Shown here one piece after another: positions 1-7,199 of a stretch of 35,655 nt of DNA. A program made the translations under genes and the position numbers. The notes beneath the pieces are model-generated. The model was given only the letters and a program-made list of their open reading frames with translations. It made no database searches and had not been told where the DNA came from. Each line of letters begins with the position of its first letter. Position 1 is the first letter of the stretch. The DNA comes from a bacterium (GTDB taxonomy: Bacteria; Bacteroidota; Ignavibacteria; Kapaibacteriales; UBA2268), in NCBI GenBank assembly GCA_030431515.1, contig JAUIIX010000033.1, positions 1-35,655 on the forward strand, given 5' to 3'.

Positions 1-1184
1 AATTAGTTTTTGTTGTATCTAAATACTGTTGAAACTCATCTCTAACATTATCAAACAATATATACCCATAAGATTTTGCTAAAGAATCGTTAAAGATTTT
101 TAATTCTTTAGTATAAAATACTTTTTTAAATAATTCTTTAACTTTTTTTAATTCCCTTTCTAAATCTAATGATTTCGTTTTATATTTTTTAATTAGGTGT
201 AAACCATATTCAGTTTCAACTACATCAGAAACTTCACCATCTTTAAGTGGAGTAAAGGCATCTTCAAATTTTTTCACTAAAGGAGAGCCATTATTTTCAA
301 ATCCAGTTGCTCTATTATACCAATATGAAAATACACCACCGGAGTCTTTAGTTGATAAATCTTCAGAATATATTTTTGCTAAATCCTCAAACTTTTTACC
401 ACTTTTTAATTCTTTTTGGATTTTTTTAATTTTATCATAAGCATCAGTAGTATCTTTTTCTGTTTGTCCAGCATATTGGATTAGTATATGTCCACCTTTA
501 AATACTTTGCGTTCTTCTTTTGCAATCAATTTAACTATAAAATAACCATAATTAGTTTCGATTACATTAGGATATACTTCACCTGGCTTTAAAGTCATTA
601 ATGGTTGTTCAAGTTGTAATTGTAATTGACCACCTGTAACCCAACTATTAACAACTCCCCCATTTTCAGAAGATTTTAAATCTTTTAGCAACCTCTCCAA
701 AATCATCACCTTGTTTAATCCTTTCTAAAGCTTTGTAAGCATTTCCTCTTGCACTTCCAGAAGCAGAATCATTTTGGTAAGGAATAATAATATATGCAAA
801 TTTGAATTCAGTCTTACGTTTATCCAATATTTCTTGAAGTCGAGGTGATTCAAATTCTTTATCTAAGAAATATGATTTTGCAATCATTTGTCTATTTGTT
901 TCTATTTCATTAATTACTTCAGGGTCATTTAAAAAACCTTTATCTTTAGCATCAACTACTTTGAGTTTGTAATCGATATAAAGATTAAGGAATCTTTCAA
1001 ATTCTTTTTTATCGTTTTCGATTAAACCTTTTTCACCAGAAGCTAAATTTTTCTCATAAGCTCTTTTTAGTTCAGAGATTGTAATTTTTTCTTTGCCAAC
1101 TTCTGCAACTACTTCATTGTTAATATTAGATTTAAGATTATTACTTAATAAAGTAAGAATAAAAAAGAAAATAAAATATTTCAT
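1..1184 (-). pseudogene. Frameshifted two-domain parvulin-type peptidyl-prolyl isomerase (partial at left edge)
   Basis: The protein would be a periplasmic SurA/PpiC-like chaperone-isomerase that helps fold exported proteins. The ATG at 1184 follows the murC stop directly and opens a signal peptide (MKYFIFFFILTLLSNN). A helical N-terminal domain and the start of the first parvulin domain follow, ending in GDDFGEVAKRF and a stop at 666-668. From about 682 down to position 1 a different minus frame stays open. It continues the same domain (LKSSENGGVVNSW, then a typical end NYGYFIVKL), followed by a second parvulin domain (GGHILIQYAG, FEDLAKIYSED, YGLHLIKKY). One reading-frame change near 677-686 therefore splits a single gene. 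Removing one base restores the frame but leaves the AK-to-NGG spacing four residues short, so an 11-base deletion fits better. It could be real decay, a strain variant or an assembly error. The C-terminus lies outside the window. Confidence 0.85.
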
Positions 1185-2564
1185 TTAATTAACTCCATTT
1201 TGTTTGACTAAATTTTCACCAATTTGCCAGATATTACCAGCACCCATTGTGATTAAAATATCACCTTTTTGTAAAATTGATTTTAAATGATTTTCAATTT
1301 CATTATAGTTTTCAATATACACTACATTTTTATGACCAAATTGAACAGCAGAATCAGAAATTAGTTTTCCTGTTACACCTTCAATGGCTTTTTCTCTTGC
1401 AGGATAAATATCAGTAACAACTAATACATCTGCATCATCAAAGGATTTTGCAAAATCTAAATATTGATCTTTAGTTCTAGTAAATGTATGCGGTTGAAAT
1501 AAACATACTATTCTATTTTCAAAACTATCTTTTGCACCTTTTAAACATGCTTTAACTTCAGATGGATGATGTGCATAATCATCTATTATTAATACATCAT
1601 TATATGTACCTTTTTCTTCAAATCGTCTAAATACACCCGAGAATTTATCGAGTGCAGTTTGAATTGTTTCAAAAGGTATTTTCATAGAACGAGCAATACT
1701 TACTGCAGCTAAGGCATTTTTTAAATTATATTCACCAGGAATACGTATTTTAATGGTTCCAAGTTTCTTTCCAAACTCAAAAACTTCACAAGATGCTGAC
1801 CTTTTATCATACATAGGAGAATCTCCTCTGTAGTCACAGTTTCTATTGAATCCAAATGTAATATGTTTCTTATTAATTTTTGGTAATATATTTTTAACAC
1901 CATCATCATCTAAACCAAGAGAAACAAATCCATAAAATGGAACTTTATTTGCAAATTCTGTAAAAGTATCTTCTATATCTTCTATATCACGATAAACATC
2001 TAAATGTTCAGATTCAATATTATTGATTATAGATATTGTTGGAGTTAGCTGTAAAAATGATCTATCAAATTCATCAGCTTCTACTAAAGTCCATTCGCCT
2101 TTACCAAGTCTCGCGTTAGTACCGCCAAAATCACTAAGCCGACCACCTACTATTACTGTAGGATCTATATTTGCTTCAATTAGAATTAATCCTAACATTG
2201 AAGTCGTAGTAGTTTTGCCATGTGTACCTGCAACTGCAATACTATAGTTTAATCTTGAAACTTCGGCGAGCATTTCAGCTCGTCTTATTAATGGTATTTT
2301 ATGTTGTAGGGCGTATAATGTTTCAGGATTTTCTTTAATTTTAACAGCACTTGAATAAACTATCACTTCACTATTAATAACATTTTCTTCAGAATGTCCA
2401 ATATAAATGGTTGCTCCTTTGCCTCTCAAATACTCAGTATTATGAGATTCAGACATATCAGAACCAGAGATATTAAAACCTTGATTGAGTAGTACTTCGG
2501 CAATACCTGACATTCCTATACCACCAATACCTACGAAATGAATATTTTTAATTGACTTAAACAC
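1185..2564 (-). CDS. murC: UDP-N-acetylmuramate--L-alanine ligase
   Basis: MurC catalyses ATP-dependent addition of L-alanine to UDP-MurNAc, the first amino-acid step of cytoplasmic peptidoglycan precursor synthesis. The 459-residue length is normal. The N-terminal Rossmann-like nucleotide motif GIGGIGMSGIAEVL is followed by the Mur ligase P-loop GTHGKTTTTSML, the central-domain ESEHLDVY region, DDYAHHPSEV, and the C-terminal FQPHTFTRTKD and MGAGNIWQIGE motifs. All expected motifs are present. The start at 2564 leaves a 5' leader containing a good -7 box at 2598-2605. The gene stands apart from other division and cell-wall (dcw) genes, and the damaged isomerase gene begins at the base after its stop. 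Assignment is firm. Confidence 0.97.
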   Translation of the reverse strand: MFKSIKNIHFVGIGGIGMSGIAEVLLNQGFNISGSDMSESHNTEYLRGKGATIYIGHSEENVINSEVIVYSSAVKIKENPETLYALQHKIPLIRRAEMLAEVSRLNYSIAVAGTHGKTTTTSMLGLILIEANIDPTVIVGGRLSDFGGTNARLGKGEWTLVEADEFDRSFLQLTPTISIINNIESEHLDVYRDIEDIEDTFTEFANKVPFYGFVSLGLDDDGVKNILPKINKKHITFGFNRNCDYRGDSPMYDKRSASCEVFEFGKKLGTIKIRIPGEYNLKNALAAVSIARSMKIPFETIQTALDKFSGVFRRFEEKGTYNDVLIIDDYAHHPSEVKACLKGAKDSFENRIVCLFQPHTFTRTKDQYLDFAKSFDDADVLVVTDIYPAREKAIEGVTGKLISDSAVQFGHKNVVYIENYNEIENHLKSILQKGDILITMGAGNIWQIGENLVKQNGVN

Positions 2565-2597
2565 TTTATATATAATTCTAATTAATTTTTAAAAATA

Positions 2598-2605
2598 CAA
2601 AATTA
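2598..2605 (-). promoter_or_regulatory. Putative Bacteroidota-type -7 box for murC
   Basis: The minus strand reads TAATTTTG, an exact match to the Bacteroidota consensus TAnnTTTG, 33 bases before the murC ATG. A TTG lies 23 bases further upstream at 2629-2631 and could serve as a weak -33 element. The same 8-mer precedes several other genes here. Confidence 0.5.
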
Positions 2606-2627
2606 CGATTTTTAATCTAATTAAATA

Positions 2628-3761
2628 TCAATAAACGAAATTGTTAATTATTCTTTTGTTACACTGTGATGATATAATTGGAATTTGAATTAATCTTGTT
2701 CCCATTTCTAATGAAAATCTTTTAATATCTATATCCTTAATATTGTTTTTTATTTTTATATTATTGTCTGAAAAATCTTTAAATGTTAATTTATTAGGGA
2801 TTTGTTTGTAATAATCAAATCTAGAGAAGCCACATTCTAATTTTTTTAACATATTGTAAGCTATCCAGCCATTAATTAATGGAGTTGGCTCACATTTAAC
2901 CATGTGGAATTTTTCAAATCTGTCTTTAAAGTCTGATACTAAAACATCATTATAAGACTCTTTTGTTTGCTCACATCGTTTTTCAATTTCAGTGAAGAAA
3001 TCTTCTCGTAAATCTGTTATATATTCTCCAAATGATGTTTTATGAAGTTTATTTAGATAATGCTCTAATGATTTATTATCTAATAAGTCATACATCTTTA
3101 TTGCATCATTTATTAATCTATTTTTTATAGGTAATTTATTTAAATAGCAATTAATTTCTTTTTGACGAGATGCTTTTAATACATTTGTGAATTGCTTTGA
3201 TTCAGGATAAAATTTGGAGATTGAACTTGAGATATTTTCATCGATTTTACTTATGAAAGATTCAATTTGTATATCTCTTTCGCTTAAGTTTGAAATAAGT
3301 TTATCCCAAACATCATCAGTGTTAGAAATAGAAATCTCATAAGATAATATAAATGAAGATACTGCATCTACTGCGATTGCTAAATAATTATTATTACAAT
3401 CATCATGATCACAGTTGCATGAAAAGTTTTGACCTATCAGATAAACAACATTATGAGTTTTATTTAAGCCAATATTATCTATATAATCTAACCAATTAGG
3501 TGCCTCAGATAAGAAAGTTCTAATTGTTTTATTAATTTTTTGAGGAGAAGAATGATAAAATGGTACTAATTTACGAACAGAATCCCCTTCATAGTATTTT
3601 TCAACTAATAAGTGTTTATCAGGTCTTTCTATTAAAACTTTGTCATCAACCCAAGTTTTATTACAATTTTTACATTTTAATCTTTTGCTTCCAGATTTAG
3701 TCTTACCAAACTTTATGACTTCATCTTTTTTACAAAAAATACAAATTGGTCTATCTTTCAT
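2628..3761 (-). CDS. Zinc-ribbon transposase-like protein
   Basis: This 377-residue protein opens with a zinc ribbon (C7-x2-C10 and C30-x2-C33, with KLKCKNCNKTW-like spacing) typical of IS1- and IS1595-type transposases. A short helix-turn-helix-like stretch (GDSVRKLVPFYHSSPQKI) follows. Next comes a strand pair resembling the RNase H-fold core, with a candidate catalytic acid D132 (YLAIAVDAVSSFILSYEIS), a second at D174 (SKIDENIS), and a possible C-terminal acid E309 (KKLECGF). An extra cysteine cluster, CNCDHDDC, sits near residues 115-122. It lies on the same strand between adk and murC. I see no terminal inverted repeats or target-site duplication around it. It could be an intact minimal insertion sequence, a remnant, or a domesticated DNA-binding protein. 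The family is assigned by pattern only. Confidence 0.6.
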   Translation of the reverse strand: MKDRPICIFCKKDEVIKFGKTKSGSKRLKCKNCNKTWVDDKVLIERPDKHLLVEKYYEGDSVRKLVPFYHSSPQKINKTIRTFLSEAPNWLDYIDNIGLNKTHNVVYLIGQNFSCNCDHDDCNNNYLAIAVDAVSSFILSYEISISNTDDVWDKLISNLSERDIQIESFISKIDENISSSISKFYPESKQFTNVLKASRQKEINCYLNKLPIKNRLINDAIKMYDLLDNKSLEHYLNKLHKTSFGEYITDLREDFFTEIEKRCEQTKESYNDVLVSDFKDRFEKFHMVKCEPTPLINGWIAYNMLKKLECGFSRFDYYKQIPNKLTFKDFSDNNIKIKNNIKDIDIKRFSLEMGTRLIQIPIISSQCNKRIINNFVY

Positions 3762-3792
3762 ATCTTTTTTTCTTTTTATAGACGAAAAAGAC

Positions 3793-4461
3793 TTAATTTG
3801 CTTTTAAATTTTTAGTTTTATGTATAGAATTCAAGATAGTTTTAATGCGATTATAAACATCAACTAACTTTCCTGTCCCATCAATTTTAAAAGCAATCTT
3901 TTTCTTCTTATAGTAATCAATCAAAGGTTTTGTTTCATTGTCATAGATTTTTAACCTTCTAAGTACAGTTTCTTCTTTGTCATCTTCTCTTTGAATCAAA
4001 TCTTCCATATTAACTCCATCAGCTTCTGTAGGTGGATTATATTCTAAATGAAATGATTTTCCAGTTTTTTGACAAACTCTTCTACCAGATAGTCTTTTTA
4101 CTAATTCTTGAGTTGGAACATCTAAAATTAAAACTGCATCTATATAGTCGTCTTGTTCAGCAAGCATTTTGTCAAGTGTAGTTGCTTGACCAAGGGTGCG
4201 TGGAAATCCATCTAATAGATAACCAGTATCAGTATCAGAATATTTTAATTCTTTATTAATCATTTCAACTATAACTTCATCTGGGACTAAATTGCCATCA
4301 TTGATATATTGTGCTGCAATCCTACCTAAATCAGTATCTTGTCTGATATGAGATCTAAGCATATCACCAGTTGAAATTTGACTTACTCCGTAGTCCCTCA
4401 TAATTCGTTGTGCTTGTGTACCTTTACCAGCACCTGGAGGTCCGAGAAAAATTAAATTCAT
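3793..4461 (-). CDS. adk: Adenylate kinase
   Basis: Adk interconverts ATP plus AMP with two ADP in the cytoplasm and maintains the nucleotide energy balance. The P-loop GPPGAGKGT is at residues 7-15. The AMP-binding segments STGDMLR and DGFPRT and the LID-domain region GRRVCQKTGKSFHLEYNPP follow, with the arginine-rich REDDKEETVLRRL stretch. The LID lacks the four-cysteine zinc site, so it is the non-zinc type. The length of 222 residues is normal, with a short lysine-rich C-terminal extension. The gene has its own candidate -7 box at 4504-4511 and reads towards the transposase-like gene, whose start is 31 bases beyond its stop. Confidence 0.97.
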   Translation of the reverse strand: MNLIFLGPPGAGKGTQAQRIMRDYGVSQISTGDMLRSHIRQDTDLGRIAAQYINDGNLVPDEVIVEMINKELKYSDTDTGYLLDGFPRTLGQATTLDKMLAEQDDYIDAVLILDVPTQELVKRLSGRRVCQKTGKSFHLEYNPPTEADGVNMEDLIQREDDKEETVLRRLKIYDNETKPLIDYYKKKKIAFKIDGTGKLVDVYNRIKTILNSIHKTKNLKAN

Positions 4462-4503
4462 AAAAATCCATTAATTTTTTTTAATTTCGGAAATTATAAA
4501 CAA

Positions 4504-4511
4504 CAAAATTA
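4504..4511 (-). promoter_or_regulatory. Putative -7 box for adk
   Basis: The minus strand reads TAATTTTG, 42 bases before the adk ATG, with a TTG 23 bases upstream at 4535-4537. On the plus strand the near-match TAATTTTA at 4514-4521 may serve the divergent DUF3078 gene, so this 88-base gap probably holds two promoters. Confidence 0.45.
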
Positions 4512-4549
4512 ACTAATTTTATTTATATAATTAAACAAGTGGATAAATT

Positions 4550-5422
4550 ATGAAAAAATTTCTTTTATTATGTTTAGTATTGTTTACTACAAATATAATG
4601 TATTCTCAAACTGATACAACTTTCTGGAAAACTGGAGGAGATTTTAGTTTTCAAATTAATCAATCATATTTTGATAATTGGGCTGCAGGTGGTGAAAGAT
4701 CGTGGGCAATGGGAAGTATTTTAAATGGTTTTGCCAAATATAATGATGGAGTTCATTCTTGGGACAATACATTATTTATGGGAATTGGATATATTGGAAC
4801 TCAAGGAGCAGATGCAAGAAAAACAGATGATAAAATAGAACTTAACTCCAAGTATGGAAGACAAGCTTATAAAAAATTCTCTTATGCAGCTCAAATGAAT
4901 TTTAAAACTCAAATGTTAGAAGGTATTGATGTTGCAAATGGTTTAGTATTATCAGATTTTATGGCACCAGCATATTTGAATTTATCTTTGGGGATGGATT
5001 ATAAGCCAGATGATAGATTATCTGTTTTTTATTCTCCTTTATCTGGTAGAATAATTTTTGTGATGAATGACTCACTTTCAGATATAGGTGCTTATGGTGT
5101 TAAAAAAGGGCAAAAGATTAGACCTGAATTAGGTTCTTACTTTGTTGTACAATCGAAATATGAATTAGTAACAAATGTATTTTATCAATCTAAATTAGAT
5201 ATGTTCTGGAATTACACTCCTGAAAATGCTGATAAAGATTTGTTTAATATTGATGTAATGTGGGATAACTCTTTGATGTTTAAAGTTAATAGTATTTTAT
5301 CATTTATAATTACAGCAAATATCATATATGACCATGATATTTATTCCAAAGATGAAGATGGTAAAAAACATTGGCTTCAATTGAAGCAAACTCTTGGTGC
5401 AGGAATTACTATTAAGTATTAA
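4550..5422 (+). CDS. DUF3078 family outer-membrane protein
   Basis: This is a 290-residue exported protein with a clear signal peptide (MKKFLLLCLVLFTTNIMYSQ, cleavage probably near residue 20). The mature part carries the DUF3078 hallmark FWKTGGDFSFQINQSYFDNW-AAGG followed by alternating hydrophobic and polar strands. Examples are WDNTLFMGIGYIG, KFSYAAQMNFKTQ and LNLSLGMDYKP, consistent with an outer-membrane beta-barrel. The protein ends with a strand, LGAGITIKY, with aromatic residues near the end as barrel proteins usually have. DUF3078 proteins are common in Bacteroidota and their function is unknown. The gene is monocistronic, divergent from adk, and ends at a strong hairpin terminator. 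Confidence 0.85.
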   Translation: MKKFLLLCLVLFTTNIMYSQTDTTFWKTGGDFSFQINQSYFDNWAAGGERSWAMGSILNGFAKYNDGVHSWDNTLFMGIGYIGTQGADARKTDDKIELNSKYGRQAYKKFSYAAQMNFKTQMLEGIDVANGLVLSDFMAPAYLNLSLGMDYKPDDRLSVFYSPLSGRIIFVMNDSLSDIGAYGVKKGQKIRPELGSYFVVQSKYELVTNVFYQSKLDMFWNYTPENADKDLFNIDVMWDNSLMFKVNSILSFIITANIIYDHDIYSKDEDGKKHWLQLKQTLGAGITIKY

Positions 5423-5432
5423 GAAATTATAT

Positions 5433-5463
5433 AAAAAAGACCTTTAATTTAAAGGTCTTTTTT
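5433..5463. terminator. Bidirectional rho-independent terminator
   Basis: Arms 5433-5445 (AAAAAAGACCTTT) and 5451-5463 (AAAGGTCTTTTTT) pair perfectly over 13 bp around the loop AATTT. T-runs flank the stem on both strands. It lies between the convergent DUF3078 and GWxTD genes, ends just before the GWxTD stop codon (5465-5467), and should terminate both transcripts. Confidence 0.85.
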
Positions 5464-5464
5464 T

Positions 5465-6784
5465 TTACTCTTCAATTTTAATTAATTTGAAAATACCACT
5501 CGAAACAGATTTGAAATAATATTTTTTCTTAAGATTTTTATATTCCCATACAATACCTGGTTTGCCATCTATGTTTTTATCAGCAATTTTGTCAGGAGCT
5601 CCATTTAATATAAATATTTTACCTCTGTCTGTCTCTGCCCCATCTTTTTCTGCTAAAGTAGAAAAGTTAAAAAATGCAAAATCTACTCTATCAAAATACT
5701 GAAACATTGATTCATTAAATGGTGTTGAAGGTGTTGGATCTAATTTTTTCCAATACTCCATTAATTTCTTTTCTTTATCTGAACTACTACCTTCGTTTAA
5801 ATATTCTAATTCTTCATCTGTAAGTATATAATACATTTTGTTAATTGCATAATCAATATTATCTAATGCAAGTGATTTGCTTTCCCATTCAACTTGAAAA
5901 TAGATAGTTTGTTCGACATCATTTTCACTTTTTACAACAAGTTTATACTCACTTGGAATAATTCTTTCAAATGGTAATGTTATTTTGAGATAATTATCAT
6001 TTCCATTCTTTAAATCAAAAGTAGATTTACTAAATTCATTATTAAATACAAGTTCTTTGTTTTTTAATAATTCTGCTTTACCATCAATTAGTATTTTGTT
6101 AGATTCCCAATAACTATAAATACTTGTATTTTTAGAATCAGTCAAATATTCAATTGTATATAAATATTGCGATTCTGGATTATTCAAATAGCATAAAATA
6201 CTAATTATATTGTTATCAAAAAGTGCTGAATTCTTAATAATATAAGGGCTTAAATTATATAAATTCTTTTGAGCATTATCTCTATACATTATTATACTTT
6301 CTGAAATAAATGAAGATTCAGAATTAATATCTTTTACTTTAAGATTTAAAGATTTTTTATTTTTTTGAGTATATAGATTAAGTACTAAATTATAATCATT
6401 TTTAGCTAATGTTATATCAAAAAATGTTTCGTGATAAAGGGATTTTGAGTTTGTTGATTCATAGTTTGTTGTATATACGGTATCTTTGATTTGACTTCTA
6501 TTTCTAATTATACCACCATTGTCAGTAGAAACTAATTCTAACTCTAAGTAAGCAGTATAAATACTTTTTTTATCATCTGAATATGATTCTTCAAATGATA
6601 AAATATCAAATAATACTCTAACTGGAACTTTGATAATCAATGAATCTTTAGATTTATTTAGTATTGTTATTGTTGTTGCATCTAACTCATTACCATAAGA
6701 ATAGTAATTAGTTTTATCTAATGAGTATAAGTTTGTTTGAATTGAAATTAAAATAAATATTATTAATAATTTAATAGTTTTCAT
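5465..6784 (-). CDS. GWxTD-domain exported protein
   Basis: This 439-residue protein has a signal peptide (MKTIKLLIIFILISIQTNLYS). A long beta-rich central region is followed by a C-terminal GWxTD domain. The domain is recognised from EYWKKLDPTPSTPFNE, then FDRVDFAFFNF, TDRGKIFILNGAPDKI, and a final strand-rich segment ending VWEYKNLKKKYYFKS. In the eponymous motif the sequence reads DGAETDRG, so alanine stands where tryptophan is expected. GWxTD proteins occur mainly in Bacteroidota, Chlorobiota and relatives and have no established function. The start overlaps ruvX by 14 bases, so it is probably translationally coupled and last in the operon from 10608. The terminator at 5433-5463 follows. 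Confidence 0.8.
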   Translation of the reverse strand: MKTIKLLIIFILISIQTNLYSLDKTNYYSYGNELDATTITILNKSKDSLIIKVPVRVLFDILSFEESYSDDKKSIYTAYLELELVSTDNGGIIRNRSQIKDTVYTTNYESTNSKSLYHETFFDITLAKNDYNLVLNLYTQKNKKSLNLKVKDINSESSFISESIIMYRDNAQKNLYNLSPYIIKNSALFDNNIISILCYLNNPESQYLYTIEYLTDSKNTSIYSYWESNKILIDGKAELLKNKELVFNNEFSKSTFDLKNGNDNYLKITLPFERIIPSEYKLVVKSENDVEQTIYFQVEWESKSLALDNIDYAINKMYYILTDEELEYLNEGSSSDKEKKLMEYWKKLDPTPSTPFNESMFQYFDRVDFAFFNFSTLAEKDGAETDRGKIFILNGAPDKIADKNIDGKPGIVWEYKNLKKKYYFKSVSSGIFKLIKIEE

Positions 6785-7199
6785 TTTGTAAGTACTCCTC
6801 TAATATTATTGCAGCGGCAAAAGAGTCAATATTGCCTTTTTGACTTCTATACTTTTTCTTTTTACCTGACTCTATCATTTTGTCCATTGCTTTTACTGAA
6901 CTATAAGATTCATCTACTATTACTATTTCTTTTTTACAAAGTTCCAAAAGTTTTAAAGAAAAATTATTTATTTCTTTAACTAAACTTTCGTTTTGCTTAT
7001 TTTCTTCTGGGCAACCTAAAACAATTTTTTCAATATTTTCAGATATCACAAAAGAATTTATCTTATTAAGTACATCTTCTTCATTAGTATTTAAAATATG
7101 TTCTTTTGCTTGAACAATAATTCTCATAAGGTCTGTTACTGCTATGCCTATTCTCTTTCTACCATAATCTATTGCCATAATTCTATAATAATCAGTCAT
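6771..7199 (-). CDS. ruvX: RuvX/YqgF family RNase H-fold Holliday junction resolvase or 16S rRNA maturation nuclease
   Basis: The family has an RNase H-like fold. In Escherichia coli, YqgF is implicated in 16S rRNA 5'-end processing, and other members resolve Holliday junctions. The 142-residue length is typical. The first catalytic acid D11 lies in AIDYGRKRIGIAVTD. VLGCPEENKQNES matches the family G-x-P region, VDESYSS corresponds to the usual DERLT acid, and GNIDSFAAAIILEEYL supplies the last catalytic aspartate. The usual arginine of DERLT is serine here. The start overlaps the histidine kinase stop as TAATG, and the 3' end overlaps the GWxTD gene, indicating one transcript. Confidence 0.92.
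   Translation of the reverse strand: MTDYYRIMAIDYGRKRIGIAVTDLMRIIVQAKEHILNTNEEDVLNKINSFVISENIEKIVLGCPEENKQNESLVKEINNFSLKLLELCKKEIVIVDESYSSVKAMDKMIESGKKKKYRSQKGNIDSFAAAIILEEYLQNENY

Noticed and set aside
2023-2247. Plus-strand reading frame of 74 codons inside murC
   Set aside because: It lies antisense within a clear MurC sequence and has no recognisable domain or promoter.
3762-3792. Possible intrinsic terminator between adk and the transposase-like gene
   Set aside because: The 31-base gap has a T-rich stretch but no GC-containing stem; it does not support a terminator.
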